From contig NW_023503302.1 of the NCBI RefSeq assembly GCF_014529535.1, positions 2,350,706 through 2,414,705 of the forward strand: a stretch of DNA of 64,000 bases, read 5' to 3'. The translations under genes were made by a program, and so were the position numbers. Below, piece after piece: positions 10,868 to 21,560 of this stretch (within the stretch, counting starts at the first letter, position 1; the number at the start of each line of letters is the position of its first letter). The notes beneath the pieces are model-generated. The model saw nothing but the letters and a program-made list of their open reading frames with translations. It was not told the origin of the DNA and made no database searches. This stretch comes from Bradysia coprophila (Eukaryota; Arthropoda; Insecta; Diptera; Sciaridae).

Positions 10868-13198
10868 TTAGCCGATTAGTATCGTCAAATCCTGCTGAAT
10901 TACCGTCAAAGCGAACGAGGAAACACGATCCATTGAAGTGAACACGTTGTGTCGATCGTCTGTAAATTGAAAAATTCGTTAAATGTAGTGTCTTATTGGA
11001 ACGGCAACAGATCGAATACTAAAATGAAGAAATTCAAAAAAATCAAAATTTTTATTGAATGGCGACAAGTTTAAATTTCGAAAAATTGTTCAGACACGGC
11101 AGGCGTGTTACAATGAAAACCTTGATTTTTGAATTTCATTGATTTATTTGAGCAGCAGTCTTAGGTATTAGTGCGGCAATCGACTCTACTTTTTACTATA
11201 AATTACTCCCGCAGAAGATTCTAAAAATTGTCTTCCTATCTTTCGTACCTAGACAAAAATGTAGTCGAATTGGGTCAGTTCAAATGCGGTAGTCAGGCTC
11301 AACAAAAATGCCATATCGTTTCATCTAATTCATCGTTTCGAGAAGGCTCGTAACGAATGACGTAACAGTACGCCCAGTACACATAAAAAATGGAAAATAT
11401 GAGGGACATTTACCTGTAGCATATCGTAACATTCATTTCAACAGGTTGTAAATCTCGAATTTACCTGTTCTAGTTCTGTTTTAATGTGTGGGCATTACAA
11501 TCGTAAATTTGTTTTTACCAAAAAGACATGAAATGCCATTAACAACATAATTAACTTTACTTCACGGGCGGCACATTTTATCTCAAGTTTTTAAGTAATA
11601 GTATATTACTTCCGGGTCGGGCTGTAACACCCCACTTATCAAATACACAACTTGGAACCTCGTAAGGTACAATGCTTTACGTGATTAGGCAATGTAAATG
11701 AAAATAAAACATGCCGTAACACGTAAAATACATTACTTGGCAATGGGACAAATGGTGAAAACGCCACTTTTGTGTGCTTAACGACCTCGGCCACGACACG
11801 TATAAAACAACAAAAAACAACCTAGAAAAAATTCACCAACCTCACAAACAAATGAGGAGTATCCTTCATTGCTGCCGTACTGTGAATCTCCGGCGTGGTT
11901 AATGTATACGAGCAGTTTTCCGTATTTGTACTAATTACGACATTGTTGTCCAATCGATGAATCCTTCGAACAGAATTGATTTTTACGCTACAACCACAGT
12001 TGAATAATTCGAGCGTATAATTACTTCACCACACCGTACGGTTTTTGGGTTATCCGAATTCCATTTATAACAATCTCGTCCGTTCCATCATCGTATCGAG
12101 TGTGTGTCGACTGACTAACGAGTCTCATAGCTTCTGTGAAATATTTGCGACCATGACGTGATCCACTAAATTATTTGAGAATGAAATACTGATTGAATAG
12201 CGCCGCGAACAGACAGCCCTAATATTTATACTACCATAGAAATATGAAAACTGTATGCTCCGTTTGTAAATCGGTTATAGTGTCACCCGTTGAACGAACA
12301 CCGCCCGAATCGATACGATAGACAAGCGCTGATGCTGATGATGTGAAGCTGATTCCCTTTTCCCAGAATTTCGCATATCGACTTGAAAAATTTTGTTGCG
12401 ATTACATTAGATGCCAGTTATAATGAACGTCTTTCCTTACACGAAGTCGTTTCTATTCGTACCATCGTAACAAACTACCTCCACCTCAGATCCGTATTGA
12501 TTCACTTTCCCATTCGGATGGGTAATCGAAGAAGATGTTCCCTTTGCATCAATTGATACATCAATTCCACGGAAGACGTTTGTCAGCCGTACCGCTTTAT
12601 CCAGTGTTATATCAATTCTAAAAATGTGAGCACAAATAAACGGAAACGAGTGTAATGAGGGAATAACATTGAATTTATACTTTATTCCATCACGTAAAGT
12701 CAATTGAAAAATTCCATTGGGTAGCACGACCGGACGATGTGCACGATGGGCAATGTTGCATTCACTATGTCGTCGATGATGTGTCTATATAATGTACAAT
12801 AGTCGCAATTTAATATAATGTTTCAAATATTAAGTTTCCATGGACGTATAACAAACGGATGGTTGTCTTGATAAATCATCGTGTGAATCGAAATTACGAC
12901 AAGAAATATTGCGCCAAATTCTCGGATTACATTGAATTACTAAACCACTGGGAAGGCCGGCTTTAAAACATGATCGACTATGACAAGACGGCAGACGGGT
13001 AGCCGAGGGAAATGATACGGCATTTACGTTTAAATTTGACTGTAAAACGGTTGTGTGGTATTAAGTCCAATAAATGTTTGAAAAATGTGGACATTCTAAC
13101 AAACTTACCTTTCCTGAATTTAGAACAAAAAGGGACTTTCGTACTCGATTTGAATTTACGTCATAGTTGGAAGAGCTTCGGTTCTGTTCATTATCCAT
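10868..13198 (-). CDS. Unnamed conserved-looking protein, eight or nine exons, apparent frameshift
   Basis: Reconstructed from splice sites. Minus-strand exons in coding order: 13198-13109, 13039-12857, 12784-12681, 12617-12441, 12381-12235, 12165-11846, 11248-11197, 10959-10868. Start ATG is at 13198 and stop TAA at 10870-10868. Every junction is GT-AG and phases agree except inside the sixth exon. There the frame ends at TAA (12023-12021) but continues one base over, after a single extra A near 12026. Alternatively a 37-nt GT-AG intron (12024-11988) would restore the frame. The product would be about 387 or 375 residues. Visible motifs: VVLPNGIFQLTLRDG, ITHPNGKVNQYGSEVEV, NDFVRYAKFWEKGISF and a C-terminal FALTVIQQDLTILIG. 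The N-terminal 100 residues are Ser/Arg/Cys-rich. There is no signal peptide or membrane segment. I do not recognise the function; a distant likeness to the vertebrate C5orf34 family is only an impression. Eight consistent junctions make a real gene likely. Confidence 0.75.
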
Positions 13199-14034
13199 GA
13201 TTTGATTCTGTGATATAATTTCTGTTTCGTCCACTGAATGCTTAATTTACGATTATCAATTTTTTTCCTGTCAAGCAACCAGAAGTCAAGGCAGCCTCTA
13301 TTGTTCAATTAATCAATATGTTTGAATTAAACGACAGCTTATTGTCACAGATGCCTCGGGATATTGGTTGCTGTGTATGCATAATGAGTTAAGTCAGCGC
13401 ATCTGCAACCAAGCAGTTGTAGTGCTAAGGTTTAGTTGTGGGCAAGGGTAAGTATTAATTTGTTTTTAAAAATCCAATATCCACGCACGGTTTACCACTC
13501 CATAAATACTAAATCTGTTGCTTTTTGATGAACTCATTGATGGGTTATTTCCGACACTCCTGATACATCCATCTACTAGAGGGTCGTCAATGAAAGGTAG
13601 CAACCAGTGAACTTTAACTTAGCAAAGTGCAGATATAAAATTAAGATTTCTAAACTAGGACGTCTTTCTATTGATTCATGTTCAACGACACCACAAAAGA
13701 TTCCATTTTAAATGTTAGGATCAAGTAGGGCCGATTTACCAACAAGGATGATAATTTACTGAAATTATCGAAGCTGGGTAAATTTCAGTAAATATCGGTA
13801 ATTCAGTAAATGAATTTACCAATAATAGGCCCTGAACGGGAGATATAAGAAAAAGGTTTGACTGGTGGCACAGTATGTCTTTGGAAAGTTTCGTTTATTT
13901 AAAAGTTTTTTCTTTGCATATTCTTTGGTAAATGCATAAATTCATAAACGGCGATAGTTCTCTAACAAAAGAAACCTCGTAATAAAATTACTATGAAAAA
14001 TATTTTATTGTTTTAAGCAATGTGTTGGATAGAA
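13199..14034. other. Upstream/intergenic, nothing recognised
   Basis: Presumed promoter side of the minus-strand gene. Near 13730-13835 there is a weak inverted pair (gggccgatttacc / ggtaaattca...ggccct) that may be an old MITE; too degraded to call. Confidence 0.35.
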
Positions 14035-14549
14035 GTAAGGTAACTTATCTGAGTCGGTGCTATCAAGAAATGGTATTGGTTCGCTTATTGGAATTTACAT
14101 GCAAAAATTTTGATAGCACGAACTTTGATTCGATGTATCCAGTTTCGTACTATGCCTTTTGTATGGTAGCACGAAGTAAGATTCATACAAAAGCACGAAC
14201 CACGATCCAATGAACACAAGGTATGGCCGAATGTCAAACTTTGTATGGAGCGGAGGACCTAGCGATGAATAGATGAATAGATGAATATGAATAGACCATA
14301 CCTCGGACCATACCTGGTTTATACTTTCATTGCCGCGATCAGCATAGCACGAAGCTGCAACATCAATAAAATATAAGTTGCTCTTAATTATTAAATCTTT
14401 TTCATGAAATTATTGATTTAATCGTTAATTAATTAAACATACTTAAAGTTGACACTTACTCTAAGCCAATGCCATCAAAACTTTCCACGTTATCAATGCT
14501 CAAACTCAAAATTTTGACAAATAGCACGAACTAAGATAAATTACCTTAC
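14035..14549. mobile_element. Degraded foldback element with TAGCACGAA words
   Basis: Imperfect inverted ends: 14035-14063 and 14521-14549 pair over 29 bases with about four mismatches. The word AGCACGAA recurs about five times inside, mainly near the right arm. A short inverted pair 'aggtatggcc/ggaccatacct' at about 14219-14314 resembles the 4-478 element and may be a nested insertion. No target duplication established. Confidence 0.45.
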
Positions 14550-14948
14550 ATACAGCGAGAACATTATAGGACTATATTGTTGACAACCAACTTGTCTGTT
14601 GTTTACAAATACACCGTACCAACAGATGTCTATCTAGACTTTACTAGGTCAATTTCACAATTCATTTGTGAATTCAATAATAAAACAACAATGAACAAAA
14701 TATGAATCGAGCGTACCTTCTTGATACACCAGATTTCTCAGCGTAGAATATTTTTCCTAATTTCCTACAGAGCCGAACATCTAAATATTCCATCAGTTAG
14801 GACATCTCTTATTTCTCTAATTTTGTTATACTTTTGTGATGTAAAGGGAATTCTATTGAGCCGAGAAAGCTTTAATTTTTCTTTCTTGTTGCTTTTTTAA
14901 AGATCTCAAAGTACCAATGATGTTACGAATGTTCTGAAGAAAGCCGAC

Positions 14949-15965
14949 TGTTTGCTGACGATCTGAAACTCTTCCACGTTGTTAACGCGGTTTCTGATGC
15001 CATTGACCTTCAGTCGGACGTCGATGCATTTGCGGAATGGTGTGTCGAGAATCCTATGACTATTAACATTGTCAAGTGCAAGGTTGTGTCCTTCTTTAGG
15101 AAAAAAGAGACGGTTCTTTTCGATTACTCTATCGGCAACGTTGCCTTATCCAGAGTATCTTAGATTTTAGACCTTGATGTTTTGCTGGACTCCTAGCTCA
15201 CTTTTAAACCTCATATCAGCAAAAAGGTTGCTAAGGCTTTTTCTATGCTGGGTTTTTTGAAAAGGATGTGTGCTGATTTCATGGACGTGAGATGTCTTAC
15301 CAGTCTCTACAGTGCTCACGTCAGGTCTCATCTGGAGTACGCGTCTGTAGTCTGGTCTTCCAGTGAAGAACTTGACAGCGTCATTGAATCTGTCCAGAAG
15401 AGGTTTGTTCTTTATGCTCTCAAGGGGGATCGCGCGCTTGTCTACCAGAAGGAAACATACCCGCGTTTTCTTTTTGTATGATGTTCTTGTGGAGAAGGTT
15501 AAATCGCCCAACCTGGCTGCTGCTTTTGACTCTTATATGTATGTACCTGAGCACTCTTACGGGCTTCGTCGCGTTGGAGTTTTCCGACTGCCGTACCACA
15601 GAACTTCTTACGGTTATAACGAACCTATCGCTGCTACTTGCAGAGAATCTGAAAAGTTTACTGACATTTATAGAACTAGTAATTCTCGTGAGATTTTTCG
15701 TTCCAGGGTTAAATCATCCTCACGTTGATGTCATGTCACTTTCCTGGCCTACGTTCACGCAGCATTTTACAGTAATTGATTTTTCGAATAGCATAAGGTG
15801 GATGCTATTTTGACGGGTCGACTGGGTAGCTGCCACTTCCGGTTTTGCTCAAATCACGGTCCGCTAATGCCGTGTTTCGCTGCATTTCGAACGCTGATGT
15901 TTTTGTCAGTCTGATCGCTTGATTTTGTAAATTATTTGTGATCTTTTGATAAATAAATGTTTTCA
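14949..15965 (+). pseudogene. 5'-truncated LINE (Jockey-like) reverse transcriptase remnant
   Basis: The frame opens at the catalytic LFADDLKLF box (Y/F-A-D-D motif of reverse transcriptase). It continues with the typical downstream motifs AEWCVENPMTINIVKCKV, FKPHISKKVAKA, a LxxFLKR segment, SLYSAHVRSHLEYASVVW and VQKRF, and then in another frame FLYDVLVEKVKSPN. Breaks: in-frame TAG at 15161-15163 and 15194-15196, and a frameshift near 15470. The domain N-terminal to FADD is missing, as expected for 5' truncation. The 3' end has 'gataaataaat', like LINE tails. It is non-functional. Confidence 0.88.
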
Positions 15966-16056
15966 AATCAAAGTGAAACCTTAAAAAAAAGTTACATAAT
16001 CTTTTAGCAGTAGATCACCACTGATTACGCGCTTGTCCAATGAATATTACTTTAGG

Positions 16057-16065
16057 CAATTCGAA
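16057..16065. repeat. Target-site duplication, left
   Basis: CAATTCGAA; identical 9-mer at 18122-18130 flanks the Foldback-like element. Confidence 0.6.
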
Positions 16066-16908
16066 TATCTCCGAACTTAGTCCGAGTCCAAAATTTAGAA
16101 CCCGCCTCCTGTATGATAATGAACCCGCCTCTTTTCAATTGAAGTTCATACCTTCAACGGTAAAGGCGTGTCTAACCAAAGTTGAATGGGCATTTCTTTA
16201 AAATAGGCAGTACTCGACTCTTAATTCTGGACAGTCCAACTTTTTTCTACGACTCTTAATTCTGGACAGTCCAACTTTTTCCTGTAGATTCTTTAGGCTA
16301 GTAACGCTAGTAACACAGTTCGCGAAAAATATCTGAAATATCGACACTATGCAAAATGTTTGGAAAGATGCGGCGCAAAGTTTTAAATGTTAGACTAAAA
16401 TTTTTTGCTTTATGTGATTTATTGATTAGTAATCAGTTGAAGGTTAATATTTAACACCCGATCACGGAAACCGGAATTTTCAGCTGCAAAATCAAAATTC
16501 CACGCCGTATTTTTTCATTATTCAGAGGTAATTCGTGTTTCTGTACCGAGTGAAATGAGTCGAACGTTGCAATACCTTCAAGGCTCACACATACAACGTG
16601 AATTTATAATAGTTATTTATGACATCGAGTGCGAAGTACTTGATTAGGCTCACGATGTGTATTATGACACACGGCCTGCAGCCTCTAGAGCCTAATGTAC
16701 TATCACAAATTAACAGACACGAAATAATCGGTCACATAGCTACCAGATTTTTGAAAATTGATTCATGACGTAGCGTCGATGCTTTTCGCATCGCATCGCA
16801 AATACTTAGCGTAAATCTATCAAAAAGCACTGCTATTCGAATATTAAATCACGAAAACAGGACTGGTAAAGTGTGCTTACCGCTCGCTAAAATTTAATAT
16901 GTAGTACG

Positions 16909-17013
16909 TCAGCTTATTTAGGCCCGTGTGATTACTCCACTCGCCTTCGACTCGTTACACAAAAGTGTCACACTTGCCAGCCAAAACATTAGTTCCCAAA
17001 TAGTGATGTAACA
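16909..17013. repeat. Dispersed hairpin module inside the Foldback-like element
   Basis: Shares the core 'gtgtgattactccactcgccttcgactcgtt' region (no more than 20 bases quoted elsewhere) with the hairpin at 34497-34610, with related flanking arms ('tatttaggc' left, 'aaatagtgatgtaac' right). It may be an older insertion carried in the middle domain. Confidence 0.5.
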
Positions 17014-17059
17014 TTCTTCAGCTTCTTGTTTTTCTTCGTTCCATACGTTCTAGGTTCTA

Positions 17060-17972
17060 CCAGAATTAAGAGTCGTAGAAAAAAGTCGGACTGTCCAGAA
17101 TTAAGAGTCGAAGGAAAAAGTTGGACTGTCCAGAATAAAGAATCGTAGAAAAAAGTTGGACTGTCTAGAATTGATTCGTACGAAATAAGTTGGACTGTCC
17201 AGAATTAAGAGTCGTAGAAAAAAGTTGGACTGTCCAGAATTGATTCGTACGAAATAAATTGGACTGTCCAGAATTAAGAGTCGTAGAAAAAAGTTGGACT
17301 GTCCAGAATTAAGAGTCGTAGAAAAAAGTTGGACAGTCCAGAATTGATTCGTACGAAATAAATTGGACTGTCCAGAATTAAGAGTCGTAGAAAAAAGTTG
17401 GACTGTCCAGAATTGATTCGTACGAAATAAATTGGACTGTCCAGAATTAAGAGTCGTAGAAAAAAGTTGGACTGTCCAGAATTAAGAGTCGAAGGAAAAA
17501 GTTGGACAGTCCAGAATTAAGAGTCGTAGAAAAAAGTTGAACAGTCCAGAATTAAGAGTCGTAGAAAAAGTTGGACTGTCCAGAATTGATTTGTACGAAA
17601 TAAATTGGACTGTCCAGAATTAAGAGTCGTAGAGTTGGACTGTTCAGAATTAAGAGTCGAAGGAAAAAATTGGACAGTCCAGAATTAAGAGTCGTAGCAA
17701 TAAATTGGACTGCCCAGAATTAAGAGTCGAAGGAAAAAGTTGGACAGTCCAGAATTAAGAGTCGTAGAAATAAATTGGACTGTCCGGAATTAAGAGTCGT
17801 AGAAAAAAGTTGGACAGTCCAGAATTAAGAGTCGTAGAAAAAGTTGGACAGTCCAGAATTGATTCGTACGAAATAAATTGGACTGTCCAGAATTAAGAGT
17901 CGTAGAAAAAAGTTGGACTGTCCAGAATTAAGAGTCGTAGAAAAGGTTGGACTGTCCAGAATTAAGAGTCGA
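17060..17972. repeat. Satellite array, 34-36-bp units with GGACWGTCC
   Basis: About 26 tandem units. Type A carries AATTAAGAGTCGTAG; type B carries AATTGATTCGTACGAA, with a 10-bp palindrome TTCGTACGAA. Every unit has a 9-bp palindrome GGAC-W-GTCC whose central base is T in most units and A in others. Types A and B alternate in part of the array (17150-17450). Confidence 0.93.
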
Positions 17973-18130
17973 GCACTGCTTATTTTAAAAACACGCCCAT
18001 TTAACTTTGGTTAGACACGCCTTTACCGTTGAAGGTATGAACTTCAATTGAAAAGAGGCGGGTTCATTATCATACAGGAGGCGGGTTCTAAATTTTGGAC
18101 TTGGACTATCTTCGGACATGTCAATTCGAA

Positions 18131-18890
18131 CCCAGCACTTTTAGCGGCTTGAAATAAGCCACCGTGGAATAACTTCCACCCATCGTAGCGGTATAGGATC
18201 ATCAAGTGCCATATTATTCAAATATGTTTTATATTCAATCAACGCACAGATGATATTATTCCAAGGGCACTCTCGCGTACAGACAGTAAAAAGGGACTCT
18301 TAATGTCAAAATTAAAGGGACTCATAACGTCGAAAGAAGCAAAGATGACGTTTTCGTGTTGGTGGTGTGTGTGATATAATTTTTCAGTGAATTTCGGGTC
18401 ATAATTCCTCTAGGTAGTCTACCTATATGTATTATTCAATAAATAATAGGAAGAATTACCCCAAGCGTAAAGTTTCAACTGCATTTCGAGAATCCTCAAG
18501 TTTTGACATCGAAGAGTTGGGACTTTTAATATCAAAGTCTGCTGTAAATTCAGTCCGATCTCCATCGCATTGAGCATTTCCCTTCACCTTGAGAAAGATG
18601 TTTTCAATAAGTTGTCAAGTTTGAGATTCGTAAACTATATATTGTGTCGCACCTTTGAGTTAGCCAAAAACAGAAAATTATTCTTCGTGTGCAGATGGGA
18701 AAATTATTAAATCAGGACGCAAATCTACCAATGACTCTGAAAAGGAATTATCACTTCTTCCTAGTTACATTTTGTAAAAGTATGTATCACTCACTCCTTT
18801 ATCATTACATTTTGTAGAAGTATCACTCGTTTTTCGATAAAGAAGATAAAATATCCAAAGTTTTATAAAGAGACTTTTCGCACCGCGTGC
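18131..18890. other. Intergenic, nothing recognised
   Basis: AT-rich sequence right of the Foldback-like element. A short repeat 'aagggactc(t/a)taa' occurs twice near 18290-18320. No gene seen. Confidence 0.4.
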
Positions 18891-18963
18891 AACGTGGAAC
18901 ATTTTATTTATTTATTCAAATGGCTTGACGGAATACAAAATCTACAAACAAACGTGGAACATT
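18891..18963 (-). mobile_element. 47-bp LINE 3' tail with 13-bp TSD
   Basis: Insertion at 18904-18950. On the minus strand it ends in repeated AATAAA-like units, like a LINE tail. It is flanked by an exact 13-bp direct repeat AACGTGGAACATT (18891-18903 and 18951-18963). This is the footprint of target-primed reverse transcription with extreme 5' truncation. Confidence 0.75.
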
Positions 18964-19941
18964 GTCCTATCGTAAAAGGCTTCAATATGAAGAATTTTGG
19001 ACTGATTAGGACAGATAGGACCTTCATTTAAATTCACACAACGATGACTTCATTTATCTGACTTCGCGTGCGAATAGTACTAAATAGCCTTAATATATAT
19101 TATAGGGCTGTATACGGTCAGCCGGCATCCTACGATTATATATCATCACGTAAAAAGAAATGTAAAACATATGATCAAGCTGGGATGTCGACATTGAAAA
19201 TCTCAGCTTGTGGTCCAATTTATTACGGCACCATTACAAGTAAAATTTCAAATTAAGATTTCCAAGATCGTAATAAGCATCATATGCATTGACTCTACAA
19301 GTGTGCCATTAGTGTAAGTCGTTCTAAATCGTTTTGATGATAACCACTTTGGATGTATATAAAACAGAGGAATTGACTTTGACCATAAGGATGTAGTCGT
19401 TCAATGGACTCGCTTAACTGCATGTTTCCTGTTAATAATGGGGAAGTTGTTTTACTCCAATTTAGAAAGCAGCTCACGCGCATGTGTTATTGGAAGTGAG
19501 GACTAAAATATCCCCTAAATTGAGTGTTCCCCAAGTTATAACGAAAGTGTTCTCCAGCAGGTAGGAATATGTGATGCAGAGCTTGGTATAGTTATGCCAT
19601 CTGTGATTATTTGTGCGATGTACAATTTGAAATGCAGTACTAAATTTGAGTGGTTTTTCTTAGCAATGAAATGTAACATATAGGGGTGTCTTGAGTTCAC
19701 AAAAAACGTATTAAAGTAAATAAACGGCAACGTTATAGCACTCTACAAATGTTTTTTTCTATTCAATTCATTTATTCAAAAACGTGAGGTATAGTTAACT
19801 TTACTGCACGGATCCAAAACTTTACCTCAAGGCAAATTTCACACAATATGAACCATTTCCATCATTTGCCCCAAGTGTAAGTGCTATTTTTGTACCTCAT
19901 GATGAGTTCTATTTAATTTATCGAAGGAGAAGGTTTATCAC
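18964..19941. other. Intergenic, nothing recognised
   Basis: Only short chance frames on both strands. Confidence 0.4.
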
Positions 19942-20079
19942 CGCACTTCAAGCAAAATTGCTTCGAGTGACACTATTTTGTATGAAAAATGTTTCATGTT
20001 TTTTGTGGGGCAGAAATTTGTTTGCTACACTGTCCCGTTTCAGTACTCTATTTAAAGTATCACTCATGCTTGAAGTGCG
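19942..20079. mobile_element. MITE, CGCACTTCAAGC family, copy 2
   Basis: Ends CGCACTTCAAGC / GCTTGAAGTGCG. The interior shares 'actattttgtatgaaaaa' and 'acactgtcccgtttcagt' with copy 3 at 38122-38279. A possible duplication 'gtttat' lies just outside, but the boundaries are ambiguous by a few bases. Confidence 0.75.
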
Positions 20080-20277
20080 TTGGGTTTATGCATTTCTAAG
20101 TGACTTCTTATTAATATTATTACAACATCAACGGATCGAAAGATTTAAAGTTATTCGTCCTCTGAAGTAAAATTCCATATTACCTTCTGAACAGTCTGAA
20201 CAATCCAGTTAGTCTCTTAAAAAAACGAGGAAATTTGCTGCTACCATCTCGGTGGTCGTAATAATAATAAAAATTAT

Positions 20278-20349
20278 TGACCCCGACGTGAATTGAACAC
20301 GCAACCTTCTGATCTGGAGTCAGACGCGCTACCATTGCGCCACGGAGTC
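20278..20349 (-). tRNA. tRNA-Trp (anticodon CCA)
   Basis: The minus-strand 72-nt sequence begins GACTCCGTGGCGCAATGGTA and ends ...CGTCGGGGTCA. The 7-bp acceptor stem pairs, with one T-G wobble. The A box (TGGCGCAATGG), the anticodon loop CTCCAGA (anticodon at 20315-20317) and the B box (GTTCAATTC) are all present. No intron. A Pol III terminator (TTTTT on the minus strand, 20273-20269) follows closely. It matches the universal eukaryotic tRNA-Trp pattern. Confidence 0.97.
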
Positions 20350-20665
20350 ACATACATATGCAATCCCATTAAGAAAGAAATACCACAAAAATAGTCGTTT
20401 TGTCACACACGTAATTGACGTTGCGATAAAACCATCTTAAAATAGAATTTCTAGCCGTTATCTGAATGATTACGAATAAGTACGGTAGACATCAGGAATA
20501 AAATGAATCAGCAACTCAGTATTTATACAATGATTATTCATTGTGATTATATGGGATCGGTTGATATTAATATACCTTTTGAGTGTATAGAACACCTCTG
20601 GTCAACATTAATAATCAGTCAAAAACACTCAAAAGAGTAAAAGTGACGCAAGTCCCTGTGCATAC

Positions 20666-20893
20666 TTCCAAAACAACTGATATCGCTGGAGGTGACGCAT
20701 TCTCCGCTTGTACGCAAAAACTGTAACAGCAAAAATTTGACCAAAGAAATTCTAGAAACAAAATTTTACCAAAAAAAATTTTGCGTCACAAAGTGGCAGA
20801 TGATTCGGACGTATTAGGACGTATTCTTGCCTATTTTGAAAAAAATCTTAAAAGTACTTTCCTCAACATCTGCCACTTGTGACGCAAAATTTT
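20666..20893. mobile_element. Hairpin element, 'tgatatcgct' family, copy 1 (one outer arm lost)
   Basis: Inner arms at 20778-20802 and 20869-20892 pair (gcgtcacaaagtggcagatg / catctgccacttgtgacgc, one gap). The left outer arm (20670-20699, aactgatatcgctggaggtgacg) matches the arms of related hairpins at 38314-38874 and 54291-54546. The right outer arm is missing or diverged. Confidence 0.6.
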
Positions 20894-20969
20894 AGGTCGA
20901 TACCGATCCAGGAAAAAAAAGTTTATTAAAATCGGGTGAATGGACCGTGAGTTAGGGCCCTAGAAGTGA

Positions 20970-21560
20970 AAGGCTACTCGGCCCTAAGTGTATTTTGCAT
21001 ATAACTCGAGTAAATTTCATTCTTTTTTCGTAATTTTTGTTTCATTTGAAAGGTAATCGAATATAATGTGGCGAAAAACGTTTTAAATTTTGGGTCCTTG
21101 GACTAAGGCCGCTCCACGGCCCTAAGTGTGTTTTGAATATAACTCGAGTAAATTTGATCCGATTTTCCTAATTTATTTTTCATTTGAAAGGTAATCGAAC
21201 CCCGAATAGAATGTTGTTGAAAAAATAAATAAATTTGGGTCCTTGGACTAAGGCCGCTACTCAACCCTAAGTGTATTTTACATATAACTCGAGTAAATTT
21301 CATCCGATTTTCCTAATTTTTTTTTTCATTTCAAAGGTAGTTGAACACTGAATAGAATGTGGTTGAAAAAATCAAAATTTGGGTCGTTGGACTAAGCCCG
21401 CTACTCGGCCCTAAGTGTATTTTGCATATAACTCGAGTAAATTTCATCCGATTTTCCTAATTTTTGTTTCATTTGGAAGGTAATCGAAGGCCGAATAGAA
21501 TACTGTTGAAAAAAAAAAAAAATTTGGGTCGTTGGACTAAGGCCGTAACTAGGCCTTAGG
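20970..21560. repeat. Tandem repeat, period about 144 bp, four copies
   Basis: The anchor CCCTAAGTGT recurs at 20982, 21120, 21265 and 21409, and a diverged fifth start lies near 21553 (spacings 138, 145, 144, 144). Each unit has ATATAACTCGAGTAAATTT, a 'catttgaaaggtaatcga' segment and 'gggtcSttggactaaggcc'. No coding. Confidence 0.9.

Larger units (their letters stand above)
16066..18121. mobile_element. Foldback-like transposon with satellite arm
   Basis: Inverted arms of about 145 bp (about 16070-16214 and 17973-18116) match closely; both contain the words 'tctaaccaaagtt' and 'ccgcctcctgtatgataatg' on opposite strands. Inside the arms lies satellite DNA: two units on the left (16217-16291) and about 26 on the right (17060-17972). 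The middle domain (16292-17059) has no transposase frame. The outside is flanked by a 9-bp direct repeat, CAATTCGAA. Drosophila FB elements have this architecture and make 9-bp duplications. The strong asymmetry of the arms suggests unequal exchange or replication slippage. Confidence 0.8.

Noticed and set aside
10868..13198. Naming the minus-strand gene as a C5orf34 homologue
   Set aside because: Only a vague likeness recalled without alignment; not enough to assign.
13730..13835. Possible old MITE with 'ggtaaatt' inverted words
   Set aside because: Arms too diverged and no target duplication.
15478..15813. 111-codon plus-strand frame in the LINE region
   Set aside because: Shadow frame; the LINE-like protein motifs lie in a different frame.
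17060..17972. Regular repeats that could suggest a CRISPR array
   Set aside because: Units are contiguous with no unique spacers, and the context is an insect transposon.
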